The notes under the pieces were generated by a model that was given only the letters and a program-made list of their open reading frames with translations, did no database searches and was not told where the DNA came from. Both the position numbers and the translations under genes were made by a program. A DNA stretch of 64,000 nt from Neolewinella persica DSM 23188 (GTDB taxonomy: Bacteria > Bacteroidota > Bacteroidia > Chitinophagales > Saprospiraceae). Positions within the stretch are counted from its first letter, which is position 1. The number at the start of each line of letters is the position of its first letter. Below, piece after piece: positions 25,807-35,500 of this stretch. The DNA is taken from the NCBI RefSeq assembly GCF_000373105.1, contig NZ_KB890426.1, forward strand, positions 1 through 64,000, in the 5' to 3' direction.

Positions 25807-27240
25807 TTAATCCCGATAATCCAAAGGAGGCTTCCGGTCCCCCAGCAGCGCCTCATATTTAAAGTCCGCACCCCGACGCCGGTCCAACTCAGCTTTAGCT
25901 TTAGCGAGTAATTCAGGGTTTTGGAAGAACTCGATTCCCGTCAGCGTCATGGTTTTCGCAGCCACCATCATGCCTTTGGTGCCAATGCTTGTGCCGCCAG
26001 CCGCCACGGCCTGCCAGGAGTGTGGGGAAGTGCCCGGCACCCAGGTGGCGGTCCGTAGGGCCGTGGTTGGTACCGCCCAGCTAACGTCCCCCACGTCGGT
26101 GGAGGCACTGTAAGGTTTTTCCGGTGCCGAGAATGGCTGGACCTCTTGGGCAGCCGAAAGGTCCGTTTGCTTCGCTTCAGGAAGGGTAGCGGAAATCTTT
26201 TTGGCAAAGGCTTCCTCTTCGGCTGTATACGTTACCCCGCCGACAGTCTCCAGGTGTTTGTGGACAACCCTGGTCAATGTTTCGTTAGGCAGCAGGTTGA
26301 AAGAGCCATGAATGACTTCGAAGTCCATGGTCGTACCGGTGCCCAGGGCCGCGCCTTCGGCTGCCTTTACCACTCGGTTGAAGATGTTTTTAACCTCCCG
26401 CATCTGCGGATGGCGGACGTAGTAGAATACTTCGGCAAAGGCCGGGACTACGTTCGGGGCTTCGCCACCACTGGTGATGACGTAGTGGATGCGGGTAGTT
26501 TCAGGTACGTGCTCCCGCATCATGTTGACCATGTGGTTCATCGCCTCGACGCCGTCGAGGGCGGAGCGACCGAACTGCGGCGCAGCCGCAGCGTGAGAAG
26601 CTATGCCATAGAAGCGGAACTTGGCCGACTTGTTGGCAAGGGTAGAGCTGGCGTCTGCTCCGTTTTTATCCGATGGGTGCCAATTGAGGACGGCATCCAC
26701 GTCGTCGAACAGACCGGCGCGCACCATGTACACTTTGCCCGCGCCGCCCTCTTCAGCTGGCGTGCCGTAAAGCCGGACGGTGCCGGAGCGGCCAGATGAC
26801 ATCAGCCATTCCTTCAGGGCGATGGCCGAAGCCGCAGATGCGGTGCCAAAAAGGTGGTGCCCGCAGGCGTGTCCTGCCTGGCTGCCTTCCCGGTTTTTTT
26901 TCTCTGGTACGGCTGCTTGGGAGACACCCGGCAGGGCGTCGTATTCCGCCAGCAGACCAATGACCGGTTTGCCACTTCCGTAGCTGGCGACGAAGGCCGT
27001 GGGAATATCCGCTACGCCTGCCTCAATGGTGAATCCAGCCTGCTTTAGCTCTGCCTGTAATAAGAGCGATGATTGTTCTTCCTTATACCCGAGTTCCGCC
27101 AACTCCCAGATTTGGTGAGCGATGTCTCCGTAGTGGTCAGTTTGGGCATCGAGTTGCTTTAGTACGGTGGCCGAATTGTCGGATTGAGCGAAGGTCAAAA
27201 AAGCAGAAAGGAGTAGCGGTAGCAAAAGGAGGTATCTCAT
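25807..27240 (-). CDS. M20 family amidohydrolase (AbgB-like), second paralogue
   Basis: A 477-residue exported metallo-amidohydrolase from the ATG at 27240, directly at the signal peptide (MRYLLLLPLLLSAFLTFAQ). A far upstream start would only add non-family sequence. Signatures match the gene at 7464: 'GLLAEYDALPGVSQ', 'AGHACGHHLFGTASAAS', 'LYGTPAEEGGAGKVYMVRAG', 'LNWHPSDKNG' and a C-terminal 'SWQAVAAGGTSIGTKGM'. Metal ligands are preserved. Both paralogues are exactly 477 residues, suggesting duplication followed by divergence in substrate. It lies tail-to-tail with the acetyltransferase gene. The substrate (N-acyl amino acids or folate-type amides) is inferred. Confidence 0.9.
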   Translation of the reverse strand: MRYLLLLPLLLSAFLTFAQSDNSATVLKQLDAQTDHYGDIAHQIWELAELGYKEEQSSLLLQAELKQAGFTIEAGVADIPTAFVASYGSGKPVIGLLAEYDALPGVSQAAVPEKKNREGSQAGHACGHHLFGTASAASAIALKEWLMSSGRSGTVRLYGTPAEEGGAGKVYMVRAGLFDDVDAVLNWHPSDKNGADASSTLANKSAKFRFYGIASHAAAAPQFGRSALDGVEAMNHMVNMMREHVPETTRIHYVITSGGEAPNVVPAFAEVFYYVRHPQMREVKNIFNRVVKAAEGAALGTGTTMDFEVIHGSFNLLPNETLTRVVHKHLETVGGVTYTAEEEAFAKKISATLPEAKQTDLSAAQEVQPFSAPEKPYSASTDVGDVSWAVPTTALRTATWVPGTSPHSWQAVAAGGTSIGTKGMMVAAKTMTLTGIEFFQNPELLAKAKAELDRRRGADFKYEALLGDRKPPLDYRD

Positions 27241-27447
27241 GGGATGTTGGTTTGGTCTCAAGGTGTAAGTTAAGTTTGGCATCTTTATTAGTCGAAATAA
27301 AGGTTGAGCACTGGCCGACGCTGCCGCTCGGTCGCAGACCGCCGTCCGCCCGGGAATTAATCCCAATATTTATCATAGCTTGCACCTGGAGGTAAATGAG
27401 GGTTTTATAATCACCAATTACCATCCGTCAATTAAGAATTATTACTG

Positions 27448-28476
27448 ATGCCCGACCACAACCCCATACGCCCCGGCGAAGAACTGGATTGGCCCCGCCT
27501 GGAAACCTACCTGCGCGAAGAATTGCCGAAATTGGAGGGGGAGATGACCGTTTCACAGTTCCACGGTGGCCACGCCAACCTTACTTACCTGATTAAATTC
27601 GGTGAAGAGGAACTGGTCTTGCGCCGTCCGCCTTTCGGCAAAATTGCCCCCGGCGCCCACGATATGCGGCGGGAATACCGGGTCCTGCACGGCCTTTCAC
27701 CCTCCTTTGCTCCTGCGCCCGCGCCTCATTTGCTTTGTACGGACGACACCATCATCGGAAGTGATTTCATCGTCATGCAACGCCGGGAAGGCATCGTGAT
27801 CCGCAATAAAATGCCGGATTGTTTTGCCGACATACCGGATGCGGCTACCCGCCTCTCCGCTGCGCTGATGAAGGTTTGCGCCGATCTTCACCTGGTCGAT
27901 GTCGACGCCGCCGGCCTGCAGGAACTCGGCAAACCCGCCGGCTTCGCCGAACGCCAGCTGCGCGGCTGGACTAAGCGCTGGAACCTGGCCAAACTGGAAG
28001 AAAATGCCGACATGGACGCCCTGATGGATGCCTTGAATGTAGATGTGCCAGTTCCGCAGCGCGTCAGTATCGTCCACGGCGACCTCAAATTTGACAACTG
28101 CCAGTTTCAGCCCGATAACCCGGACCTGGTTACCTCGGTCTTCGACTGGGACATGGCTACGCTGGGCGATCCACTCTTCGACCTGGCGGGGCTACTGACC
28201 TACTGGCCGGAAAAAAATCCGGCAGATGTCCCCTTCCCTTTCCTGATCGGGGACTGGCCAGACAAAGCCTGGCTGAAAGAGCAATACGCTACCTACTCCG
28301 GCCTTGATTTAAGCAGAATGGATTGGTACGAAGCCTTTGCCTGCTACAAATCCGCCGTCATCGTTCAACAACTCTACGCCCGCTACGTAGCCGGTGCCAC
28401 CAAAGATAAACGGATGGCAAAATTCGGTGAAGTTGCTAAAGCCTTTGCCCGCCTGGGCCTTAAAAAACTCCGCTAA
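27448..28476 (+). CDS. Phosphotransferase (APH-like, ACAD10/11-associated kinase)
   Basis: A 342-residue aminoglycoside-phosphotransferase-fold kinase. It has 'QFHGGHANLTYLIKFGEEE' (nucleotide loop), 'LVLRRPPFG' (catalytic Lys region replaced by Arg-type motif), 'VSIVHGDLKFDNCQF' (H-G-D-x-K-x-x-N catalytic loop) and 'VFDWDMATLGDPLFDLAGLL' (metal-binding D-W-D). Three bases separate it from an acyl-CoA dehydrogenase gene, exactly the pair that is fused in vertebrate ACAD10/11. There, the kinase phosphorylates 4-hydroxyacyl-CoA so that the dehydrogenase partner can process it. The same role is inferred here. A copy of the 21-bp motif is read in frame at residues 87-93 as FAPAPAP without disturbing the family pattern. 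Confidence 0.88.
   Translation: MPDHNPIRPGEELDWPRLETYLREELPKLEGEMTVSQFHGGHANLTYLIKFGEEELVLRRPPFGKIAPGAHDMRREYRVLHGLSPSFAPAPAPHLLCTDDTIIGSDFIVMQRREGIVIRNKMPDCFADIPDAATRLSAALMKVCADLHLVDVDAAGLQELGKPAGFAERQLRGWTKRWNLAKLEENADMDALMDALNVDVPVPQRVSIVHGDLKFDNCQFQPDNPDLVTSVFDWDMATLGDPLFDLAGLLTYWPEKNPADVPFPFLIGDWPDKAWLKEQYATYSGLDLSRMDWYEAFACYKSAVIVQQLYARYVAGATKDKRMAKFGEVAKAFARLGLKKLR
27706..27726 (+). repeat. Dispersed 21-bp motif inside the APH-like kinase gene
   Basis: The copy (core GCTCCTGCGCCCGCGCC) is translated as F-A-P-A-P-A-P. The peptide stands where APH-type kinases usually have a 'vPvPkp'-like turn before the cysteine/aspartate block, so the copy replaces rather than interrupts coding sequence. 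Confidence 0.7.
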
Positions 28477-28479
28477 GCC

Positions 28480-29679
28480 ATGGACTTTAAATACAACGAT
28501 AAGACCAACGACCTGCTGGCCCGCCTGACGGCCTTCATGGACGAGCACATTCATCCCATCGAGGACGATTACCGGATCTGGACGCACACCAACCTTTGGC
28601 AGGTTTACCCAGGGATGGAGGACCTCAAAACCAAGGCAAAAGCCGCCGGCCTCTGGAACCTTTTCCTGCCGGAAGACTACGGTGACTTTAGCCCCGGTCT
28701 CACCAATCTGGAATACGCGCCGCTGGCCGAACGCATGGGCCGGGTGCTGTGGGCCAGCGAAGTATTCAACTGCAACGCTCCGGATACCGGCAATATGGAG
28801 GTGCTGGCTAAGTATGGCTCTCCGGAAAACCAGGAAAAATGGTTGCGGCCCTTGCTTGCCGGGCAAATCCGCTCCGCTTTTCTGATGACGGAACCTGATG
28901 TGGCCAGTTCTGATGCCACCAACATTGAAACCAGCATTGTACGTGATGGCGACGAGTACGTCATCAACGGCCGTAAATGGTGGAGTACCGGGGCGATGAA
29001 TCCGGAATGCAAGGTCTACGTCGTGATGGGGAAAACCAACCCTTCGGCCGACCGGCACCACCAACAGAGCATGATCCTCGTTCCGTCCGACACGCCCGGG
29101 GTGGAGATCGTCCGGCCGCTGGATGCTTTTCATACGCTGGACAGTCCCTTCGGGCACGCCGAGATTAAGCTGACCAACGTCCGGGTACCGGTGGGGAACC
29201 TGTTGCTGGGGGAAGGACGAGGTTTCGAAATCGCCCAGGGCCGGCTCGGTCCCGGCCGGATCCACCACTGTATGCGCTTGATCGGTGCAGCGCAGCGCAG
29301 CCTCGAACTGATGTGCGAACGGGTGAAGAGCCGGACGGCTTTCGGCCGGCCACTGAGCAAATTCTCCAGCATCCGGCAAGACATTGCCCGCTCCGCCTGC
29401 GAGATTGAGCAGGCGCGTTTGCTTACGCTTTCCGCCGCTGATCGGATTGACCAGGACGGCATTAAACACGCCAAGGAATTGGTGGCCATGATAAAGATCG
29501 TAGCACCGACGATGGCAGCAACGGTAGTTGATCGGGCCATCCAGGCGCATGGCGGTATGGGCGTCTCTTCGGCCGACACGCCGCTGGCGGACTTCTGGAT
29601 TTATGCCCGCACCGTTCGCTTGGCCGATGGGCCCGATGAGGTGCATATGTTCCAGTTGGGGCGGTTGGTGATGGGGTAG
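28480..29679 (+). CDS. Acyl-CoA dehydrogenase (ACAD11-like)
   Basis: A 399-residue flavoenzyme that oxidises acyl-CoA to enoyl-CoA. Helical N-terminal domain, then '[20 protein letters not shown]' and '[20 protein letters not shown]' (FAD-binding middle domain), followed by '[20 protein letters not shown]' and '[20 protein letters not shown]' at the C-terminus. '[12 protein letters not shown]' and the ending '[17 protein letters not shown]' are typical of ACAD10/11-type enzymes. It is translated just after the APH-like kinase gene (three-base gap) and is probably part of the same hydroxy-fatty acid breakdown step. It is cytosolic. The operon ends at the palindromic element starting at 29683. 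Confidence 0.93.
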   Translation: MDFKYNDKTNDLLARLTAFMDEHIHPIEDDYRIWTHTNLWQVYPGMEDLKTKAKAAGLWNLFLPEDYGDFSPGLTNLEYAPLAERMGRVLWASEVFNCNAPDTGNMEVLAKYGSPENQEKWLRPLLAGQIRSAFLMTEPDVASSDATNIETSIVRDGDEYVINGRKWWSTGAMNPECKVYVVMGKTNPSADRHHQQSMILVPSDTPGVEIVRPLDAFHTLDSPFGHAEIKLTNVRVPVGNLLLGEGRGFEIAQGRLGPGRIHHCMRLIGAAQRSLELMCERVKSRTAFGRPLSKFSSIRQDIARSACEIEQARLLTLSAADRIDQDGIKHAKELVAMIKIVAPTMAATVVDRAIQAHGGMGVSSADTPLADFWIYARTVRLADGPDEVHMFQLGRLVMG

Positions 29680-29682
29680 AAA

Positions 29683-29881
29683 CCCCCTCCCAACCCTCCC
29701 CACGGGGGAGGACTCACTAAAACGCTGCGCGTTTTTAATCGTGGCGCCAGATTTACAATTACATTATTACACGAGGCCAAACCTGTTTTAATTAGCTAAC
29801 CAATGCTTGAGCATTAATTACCACATAAACGCGTAGCGTTTTCAAAAACTCCCTCCCCCGTGGGGAGGGTTGGGGAGGGGG
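29683..29881. repeat. 199-bp palindromic element with about 50-bp inverted arms (MITE-like)
   Basis: The left arm (29683-29735) and right arm (29828-29881) are close inverted copies, with outer ends CCCCCTCCCAACCCTCCCC and its reverse complement, then inner AACGCTGCGCGTTTT / ACGCGTAGCGTTTT segments. The core of about 90 bases is A/T-rich and has no ORF. It fills the gap between the acyl-CoA dehydrogenase and the symporter gene and could act as a terminator for the former. It is most likely a non-autonomous mobile palindrome. Confidence 0.8.
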
Positions 29882-29928
29882 AGCTACCAACAGATTATCA
29901 GGCATCAAATACAAATTAAGCGCATACC

Positions 29929-31209
29929 ATGTCCGCCACTACCTCCCGAATCCCCCTCCATTTCCAAATCCTGATCGGCATCATTGTCGGTGTAGCGCTG
30001 GGGCTTGCGGCTGGCACCTTTGCCGGCGGCCAGGAGTTGATTACCAACTGGGTAAAGCCCGTTGGCGATATCTTTATCCGCCTGCTGAAGCTGATCGCCG
30101 TACCGCTCATCTTCGTTTCACTCACTAAGGGAATCAGTGACCTTAAGGACCTGTCAACGTTGTCTCGCATGGGCGTGCGCACCATCGCCTGGTACCTGGC
30201 AACGACGGTGTTTGCGGTGCTGCTGGGTTTGTTGCTGGTCAATTTTTTTGAACCAGGGGCCTTCGTCTCAGCGGAGACGATTGCCGGGTTGCAGGCCAAT
30301 ATGCCTGCGGGAATTGAGGGGAAAGTTGCGGTAGGTACGAGCAATGCTGCCGGAGGGCCACTTGACTTCTTTGTTCGAATGGTCCCGCAGAACCTGTTTG
30401 CTGCCCTAAGCGAGAACGGTAGCCTTTTACAGGTCATCTTCTTTACTATTTTCTTCAGCATTTGTCTGCTGTTGGTCCCGGCGGCACAGCAGGAGCCGAT
30501 CAAAAAGCTCATTGATGCCCTGAATACGGTACTGCTGAAAATGGTCGATGTGATCATCCTGATCTCGCCCTACGCCGTGGTGGCCCTTATGGCCGCGCTC
30601 TTCGCGGAGACTTCGGACGCAGGGATTATTAAGGCACTGATCAGTTATGCGCTGGTTCTGTTGCTTGGGATGGCGATCATGCTGGCGATTTACCCTTTGT
30701 TGGTACGGTTTTATGCAGGGATGCCGATGATGACTTTCATTCGTGGTATTCTGCCGGCGCAGCTGGTGGCGCTATCGACCAGTTCGAGCATGGCAACTTT
30801 GCCCGTTACGATGGATTGCCTGGAAGAAAACCTGGGTATTGAAAACGAAGTGGTGAGCTTCGTCTGCCCGGTAGGCGCGACCATTAATATGGATGCGACC
30901 AGCCTCATGCAGGCCATTGCCACCGTCTTTGTTTGTCAGGTGCTGGGGCACGATTTGTCCTGGAGTGATCAGCTCATCATCGTTCTGACGGCCACACTTG
31001 CCAGCATTGGTGCGGCGGGTGCGCCAAGTGCAGGTATCGTCATGCTGGTCATTGTGCTGGAGTCCGTTGGCTTCCCGTCAGAAAACCTGCCGCTTGGCCT
31101 GGCGATGATCCTGGCGGTAGACCGGCCGTTGGATATGTGCCGGACGGTGGTCAATATTTCGGGAGACAGTTGTGTCGCGGTTTTAGTGAATAATAGCATG
31201 AGGGAATGA
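29929..31209 (+). CDS. Dicarboxylate/amino acid:cation symporter (DAACS family)
   Basis: A 426-residue inner-membrane transporter with eight helices and two re-entrant hairpins in the glutamate-transporter fold. Hallmarks are the serine-rich hairpin 'ALSTSSSMATLPVTMDCLEE', the unwound helix motif N-M-D-A-T in 'GATINMDATSLMQAIA' (N-M-D-G-T in most relatives), 'IGAAGAPSAGIVMLVIVLES' and the substrate-binding end 'AVDRPLDMCRTVVNISGDSC'. The Asp and Arg near the C-terminus fit acidic amino acid or dicarboxylate binding. It imports its substrate with Na+ or H+. The preceding gap is filled by a palindromic element, so it has its own promoter, not identified. Confidence 0.93.
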   Translation: MSATTSRIPLHFQILIGIIVGVALGLAAGTFAGGQELITNWVKPVGDIFIRLLKLIAVPLIFVSLTKGISDLKDLSTLSRMGVRTIAWYLATTVFAVLLGLLLVNFFEPGAFVSAETIAGLQANMPAGIEGKVAVGTSNAAGGPLDFFVRMVPQNLFAALSENGSLLQVIFFTIFFSICLLLVPAAQQEPIKKLIDALNTVLLKMVDVIILISPYAVVALMAALFAETSDAGIIKALISYALVLLLGMAIMLAIYPLLVRFYAGMPMMTFIRGILPAQLVALSTSSSMATLPVTMDCLEENLGIENEVVSFVCPVGATINMDATSLMQAIATVFVCQVLGHDLSWSDQLIIVLTATLASIGAAGAPSAGIVMLVIVLESVGFPSENLPLGLAMILAVDRPLDMCRTVVNISGDSCVAVLVNNSMRE

Positions 31210-31623
31210 TAGAATGGCTGCGGAGATATTTTAATATTCAATAGTGGCGGGGTCGCAGGTACAGGGTAAGTTGGAAGAGCAGTGGACGACCTGGACGAAG
31301 CTACCTCCGGTAACGCCGGCCTCTTGCCGCGTGGCGTTATACTGTGGGCCGTTGAGCGGGCGGTACTCGCCATCAAGCCGTTCGGTACCTTAACGCCGCG
31401 CTGCCGGAGGCAACCGCTTCCGCTCGGGCGCGGAGCGCCTTTCGTCCGGCCCCGGCATTGCTTCTAGTCCGTACCTTGCACCTGCGACCGCGCCAAATAT
31501 GCCACTCAGTGAGTCACTCAACGATTCTCCAACTCAACAACTCACTTCTGGTGAGCAAGCACAGCACCACGATCGGCTAATGCGGTAGCCCCTTCACCCC
31601 TTCATTCATTCACACACTCACTA
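31210..31623. other. Intergenic region with an inverted pair of motif copies
   Basis: A reverse copy (31246-31263) and a forward copy (31475-31494, core GCACCTGCGACCGCGCC) of the dispersed motif face each other around about 210 G/C-rich bases. The inner part contains partial self-complementarity but no supported gene. The last 100 bases are a low-complexity CTCACTCA-rich leader before the acetyltransferase gene. Confidence 0.55.
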
Positions 31624-32244
31624 ATGTCTGCTCCAAACCCCACCACGAAATTTCCCCTCGCCAATTATGATCGCCTCTGTTTCCTCAAGAACATCATTAC
31701 CAATCCAAACATCGAGGTAGGAGATTACACTTATTACGATGACTTCGAGACCGTAGAGAATTTCGAAAAAAACGTCAGGTACCACTTCGACTTCGTTGGT
31801 GATAAGTTGATCATCGGTAAGTTCTGCATGATTGCCTCCGACGTGAAATTCATCATGAACGGAGCCAATCATCTGACGGATGCCTTCTCAACTTTTCCTT
31901 TTGCCATATTTGGTGAGGATTGGGCGGGGGCCATGGAAGGGCGTGCCTACCCGCGTAAGGGGAACCTGATCGTCGGAAATGATGTATGGATCGGATATAA
32001 TGCCACGATCATGGCCGGCATAACGGTAGGGGATGGTGCCATCATTGCAACAAATGCCACGGTTGTGAAGGATGTTGCTCCCTATACCATCGTTGGCGGA
32101 AATCCCGCCCGGGAGATCAGAAAACGCTTTTCAGACGACACCATCGAAAAACTGCTGGCCCTGAAGTGGTGGGACCGTGACATCGACTGGATTACGTCTA
32201 ATGTACAGGCGCTTACCGGGAGAAACTTCGATGATTTGACGTGA
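31624..32244 (+). CDS. Vat/CatB-like xenobiotic O-acetyltransferase (hexapeptide repeat)
   Basis: A 206-residue left-handed beta-helix acetyltransferase. The typical start 'YTYYDDFETVENFEKNVRYH' and hexapeptide repeats ('GKFCMIASDVKFIMNGANH', 'GNDVWIGYNATIMAGITVG', 'IATNATVVKDVAPYTIVGGN') match the Vat/CatB group, including the catalytic His in the N-H motif of 'NGANHLTD' and the acetyl-CoA-binding coil. Members acetylate streptogramins, chloramphenicol or unknown alcohols. This chromosomal copy may act on any small hydroxyl compound, and resistance should not be assumed. Length is normal for the family. The gene stands alone. Confidence 0.9.
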   Translation: MSAPNPTTKFPLANYDRLCFLKNIITNPNIEVGDYTYYDDFETVENFEKNVRYHFDFVGDKLIIGKFCMIASDVKFIMNGANHLTDAFSTFPFAIFGEDWAGAMEGRAYPRKGNLIVGNDVWIGYNATIMAGITVGDGAIIATNATVVKDVAPYTIVGGNPAREIRKRFSDDTIEKLLALKWWDRDIDWITSNVQALTGRNFDDLT

Positions 32245-32598
32245 AATGCCATGGCCTGACCTGAGGTGAAAGATGGCACTTGAGCCCATGCATAAATGGT
32301 TCTGGAGGGGTAGGGATCGTAATTTGTAGACAAAACAATTAGTGGAAAAATCAATTATTGCCGGGTTTCATTTGGCTGATTGTGGAGCAATATCTATTTT
32401 GTCTCGTAATAAGCACATAGGATTTTGTCTTTTTTGAGTGAAGACTATGATTATGAGCTGCTTATCTACTGCCTGATTTCACACCGGAATACATTGACCG
32501 GCCCCATTTGATGCTAACGCGACACTGAAACTTACTCTACTGCTTCCGATTTTTTCGGAACAGTTGCCATATTTTAAACTTAGTCAACATTCACGATC
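32245..32598. other. Intergenic leader before the SusC gene
   Basis: This 354-base A/T-rich spacer contains a small hairpin with arms TTCCG / CGGAA around six T residues at 32544-32560, about 40 bases ahead of the susC-like start. It would fit a weak leader terminator or attenuator. No other feature is seen. Confidence 0.4.
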
Positions 32599-35500
32599 AT
32601 GAAGCAAAAATTTAATTTATTACGCATTGCAATGGCAGCTTTCTTGCTACTGATGCTTTGCGCCACGGCTGCGGCCCAACAAACCATATCCGGCACCCTG
32701 ACGGATGAACAATCGGGGGACCCATTAATTGGGGCAAGTGTCCTTATTAAAGGAACTACCTCTGGTACGGTAACAGATTTTGACGGAAACTACTCTCTTC
32801 AGGCCAATGATGGGGACGTCTTGATTATTTCCTACACGGGTTACAAAACCCAGGAGATCACCGTTGGACCTGGCGTTAACTACAGCCCTGGCTTATCTAG
32901 TGGCGAGTTGCTTGACGAAGTGGTTGTTGTAGCCTACGGTAAGCAAAAGAAAGCTACCGTAACCGGAGCCGTTGTTGGCGTCCAGGGTGGTGCGCTTCAA
33001 CAGTCGCCTTCCGTTAACCTCGGGGCCTCCCTGGCCGGGCGCCTGCCCGGCGTGGTGGTCATTCAGCCCAGCGGCGAGCCGGGTAACGATAACGCGGTCA
33101 TCAACATTCGGGGTACGAACACACTGGGGAACAGCAGCCCACTGGTTGTCATTGACGGGGTACCTGACCGGGCCGGTGGCCTGGCGCGGCTCAGTCCGCA
33201 AGATATTGAATCCATTTCTGTTCTGAAGGACGCCTCTGCAGCCATCTATGGTGCACGAGCGGCCAACGGTGCCATTCTGGTAACCACCAAGCGCGGTACT
33301 TCCGGAAAACCGACCATCAGTTATGACTTCAACCAGGGTTTTTCTCAGCCAACAGTGCTGCCTGAAATGTCCAGTGCTGTAGAGTACGCCAACATCATGA
33401 ATGAGCTACCGATTTACCAAACGGTACCGGTAAATGAGTGGTCGGCAGCTTCACAAGCTATCCGCACGTCGGGAACATATGATTCGCCTACTGCCGGTGT
33501 TGGTACGGTAAACGCCAACTTCAGCCCGGATGCCGTTCGGCAACATGGTGAGGGCAACGACCCCTGGGGATTTCCAGATACAGATTGGTTCGGCGACGCT
33601 TTCCGCACCTGGGCGCCACAGAGTCAGCATAACCTTTCCATACGCGGTGGAACCAAAGCAGTTCGCTACTTCTCTTCTGTTGGCTACACCAATCAGGAAG
33701 CATTTTATAAAAACACGGCAACTAAGTACAAGCAGTACAACTTCCGGATTAACCTGGATGCGGACGTCAGCCAGTACATCAAAACCCAGATTGGTTTCAC
33801 CGCCCGCCGCGAGGCGCGTCGGTACCCAACCCAGAACGCCAACGCCATCTTCCGGATGCTGATGCGCGGCCGGCCAACGGAACCGGCAGTATGGCCCAAT
33901 GGCTTGCCGGGACCTGACATCGAGAATGGTCAGAACCCAATTGTAATTACAACAAATGCAACCGGCTACGAGGACAGCCCGACGGATTACCTGCAGGCTA
34001 ATGGCTCGGTAACCATCACTAACCCCTGGATTGAGGGATTGGGCATCACCTTCTCCGGTGCCGCTGACAACAGTAACACCCGTACCAAGCGTTGGGAAAC
34101 ACCCTGGCAACTGTACTTCTGGGATCGGGTAAGCTTCGAAGCAGATGGCGTAACGCCAATGCTGGAAGGCTCGGTCCGTTCGACTTTTACGGACCCGCGC
34201 CTGACCCAGGGTAACTCGTCAACCCTGAATACGAACCTCTCTACCCGGATTAACTACGATACCAGAATTGGTGACCATACCATCGGGTTGATGGCCGGTG
34301 TAACCCGGGAGACTTTCTCCGGGGAGAACTTCTTCGCCTTCCGTCGTAACTACATCTCCTCCGCAGTAGATCAGTTGTTTGCCGGTGGTTCCCTCGATCA
34401 ATCAACCGGTGGTTCCGGTTACAACCGGGCCCGGCTTGGTTACTACGGTCGTGCACAGTACGACTATAAAGAGAAGTACCTCCTTGAATTTATTTTCCGC
34501 AACGATGGTTCCTACATCTTCCCGCAGCAGGACCGCTTCGGCTTCTTCCCCGGTGTTCTAGCCGGCTGGAACGTTACGAATGAAGACTTCTTCAACGTGC
34601 CCGGAGTTGACTTCCTGAAGCTGCGTGCCAGCTACGGACAGATGGGTAACGACCAGGTGTTTTTCAATGGTCAACTGCAAGAATTCGCCTACCTGTCTAC
34701 CTACGGCTTTGGAGAATTTCCCATCAACAGTATTGTGGAAACTACCCTCCGCGAAGAGTTGCTGGCTAACCCCAGTTTCACCTGGGAACGGGCTAATAAC
34801 CTGAACTTCGGTATTGATGCCATCCTGTTCAACAACCGGATCGACGTTAACCTGGAATACTTCATCAACAAACGGGACCAGATCCTGATCCAGAAGACCG
34901 GTTCTACGCCTGCTTCGTCCGGTATCAACAGCCTGCTGCCTCCGGTCAACGCTGGTGAAGTAGAGAACAAAGGCTTTGAATTCAACATTGGCTATAACGG
35001 TAAAGCAAGCAGTGCTTTCCAGTGGCGCTTCGGCATCAACGGTGGTTACGCGAAGAACAAGGTGATCTTCATGGACGAAATCCCGGGGGCACCAGAGTAC
35101 CAGCTGATGGAAGGCAAGCCGATCGGTGCTTACCTGGTTTACCAGTCTGATGGTGTTTTCCGTGACCAAGCGGAAATCGATGCGGAGAACCTGGATTACA
35201 GTGCCGTAACGGCGCGCTTACTCCCCGGTGATATGAAGTTTGAGGACGTAAACGGTGACGGCCGCATCGACGGTGATGACCGGGTACGAATTGACGATAA
35301 CGGCATCCCGACCTTCAACTTCGGTGCCAACCTTTCGGCGAGCTACAAAGGCTTTGACCTGACCGCTTTGATCCAGGGTGCTACGGGCTCTTCTCTCCGC
35401 GTCCAAACTGAATCTGGTGATATCGGTAACTTCCTCAAGTGGAGCCACGACAACCGCTGGAGTATCGATAACCCAAGTTCCGAACACCCACGGCTTGCCA

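Noticed and set aside
31624-32244. Antibiotic resistance role for the Vat/CatB-like acetyltransferase
   Set aside because: The family includes many chromosomal members with unknown substrates; nothing in the context supports resistance.
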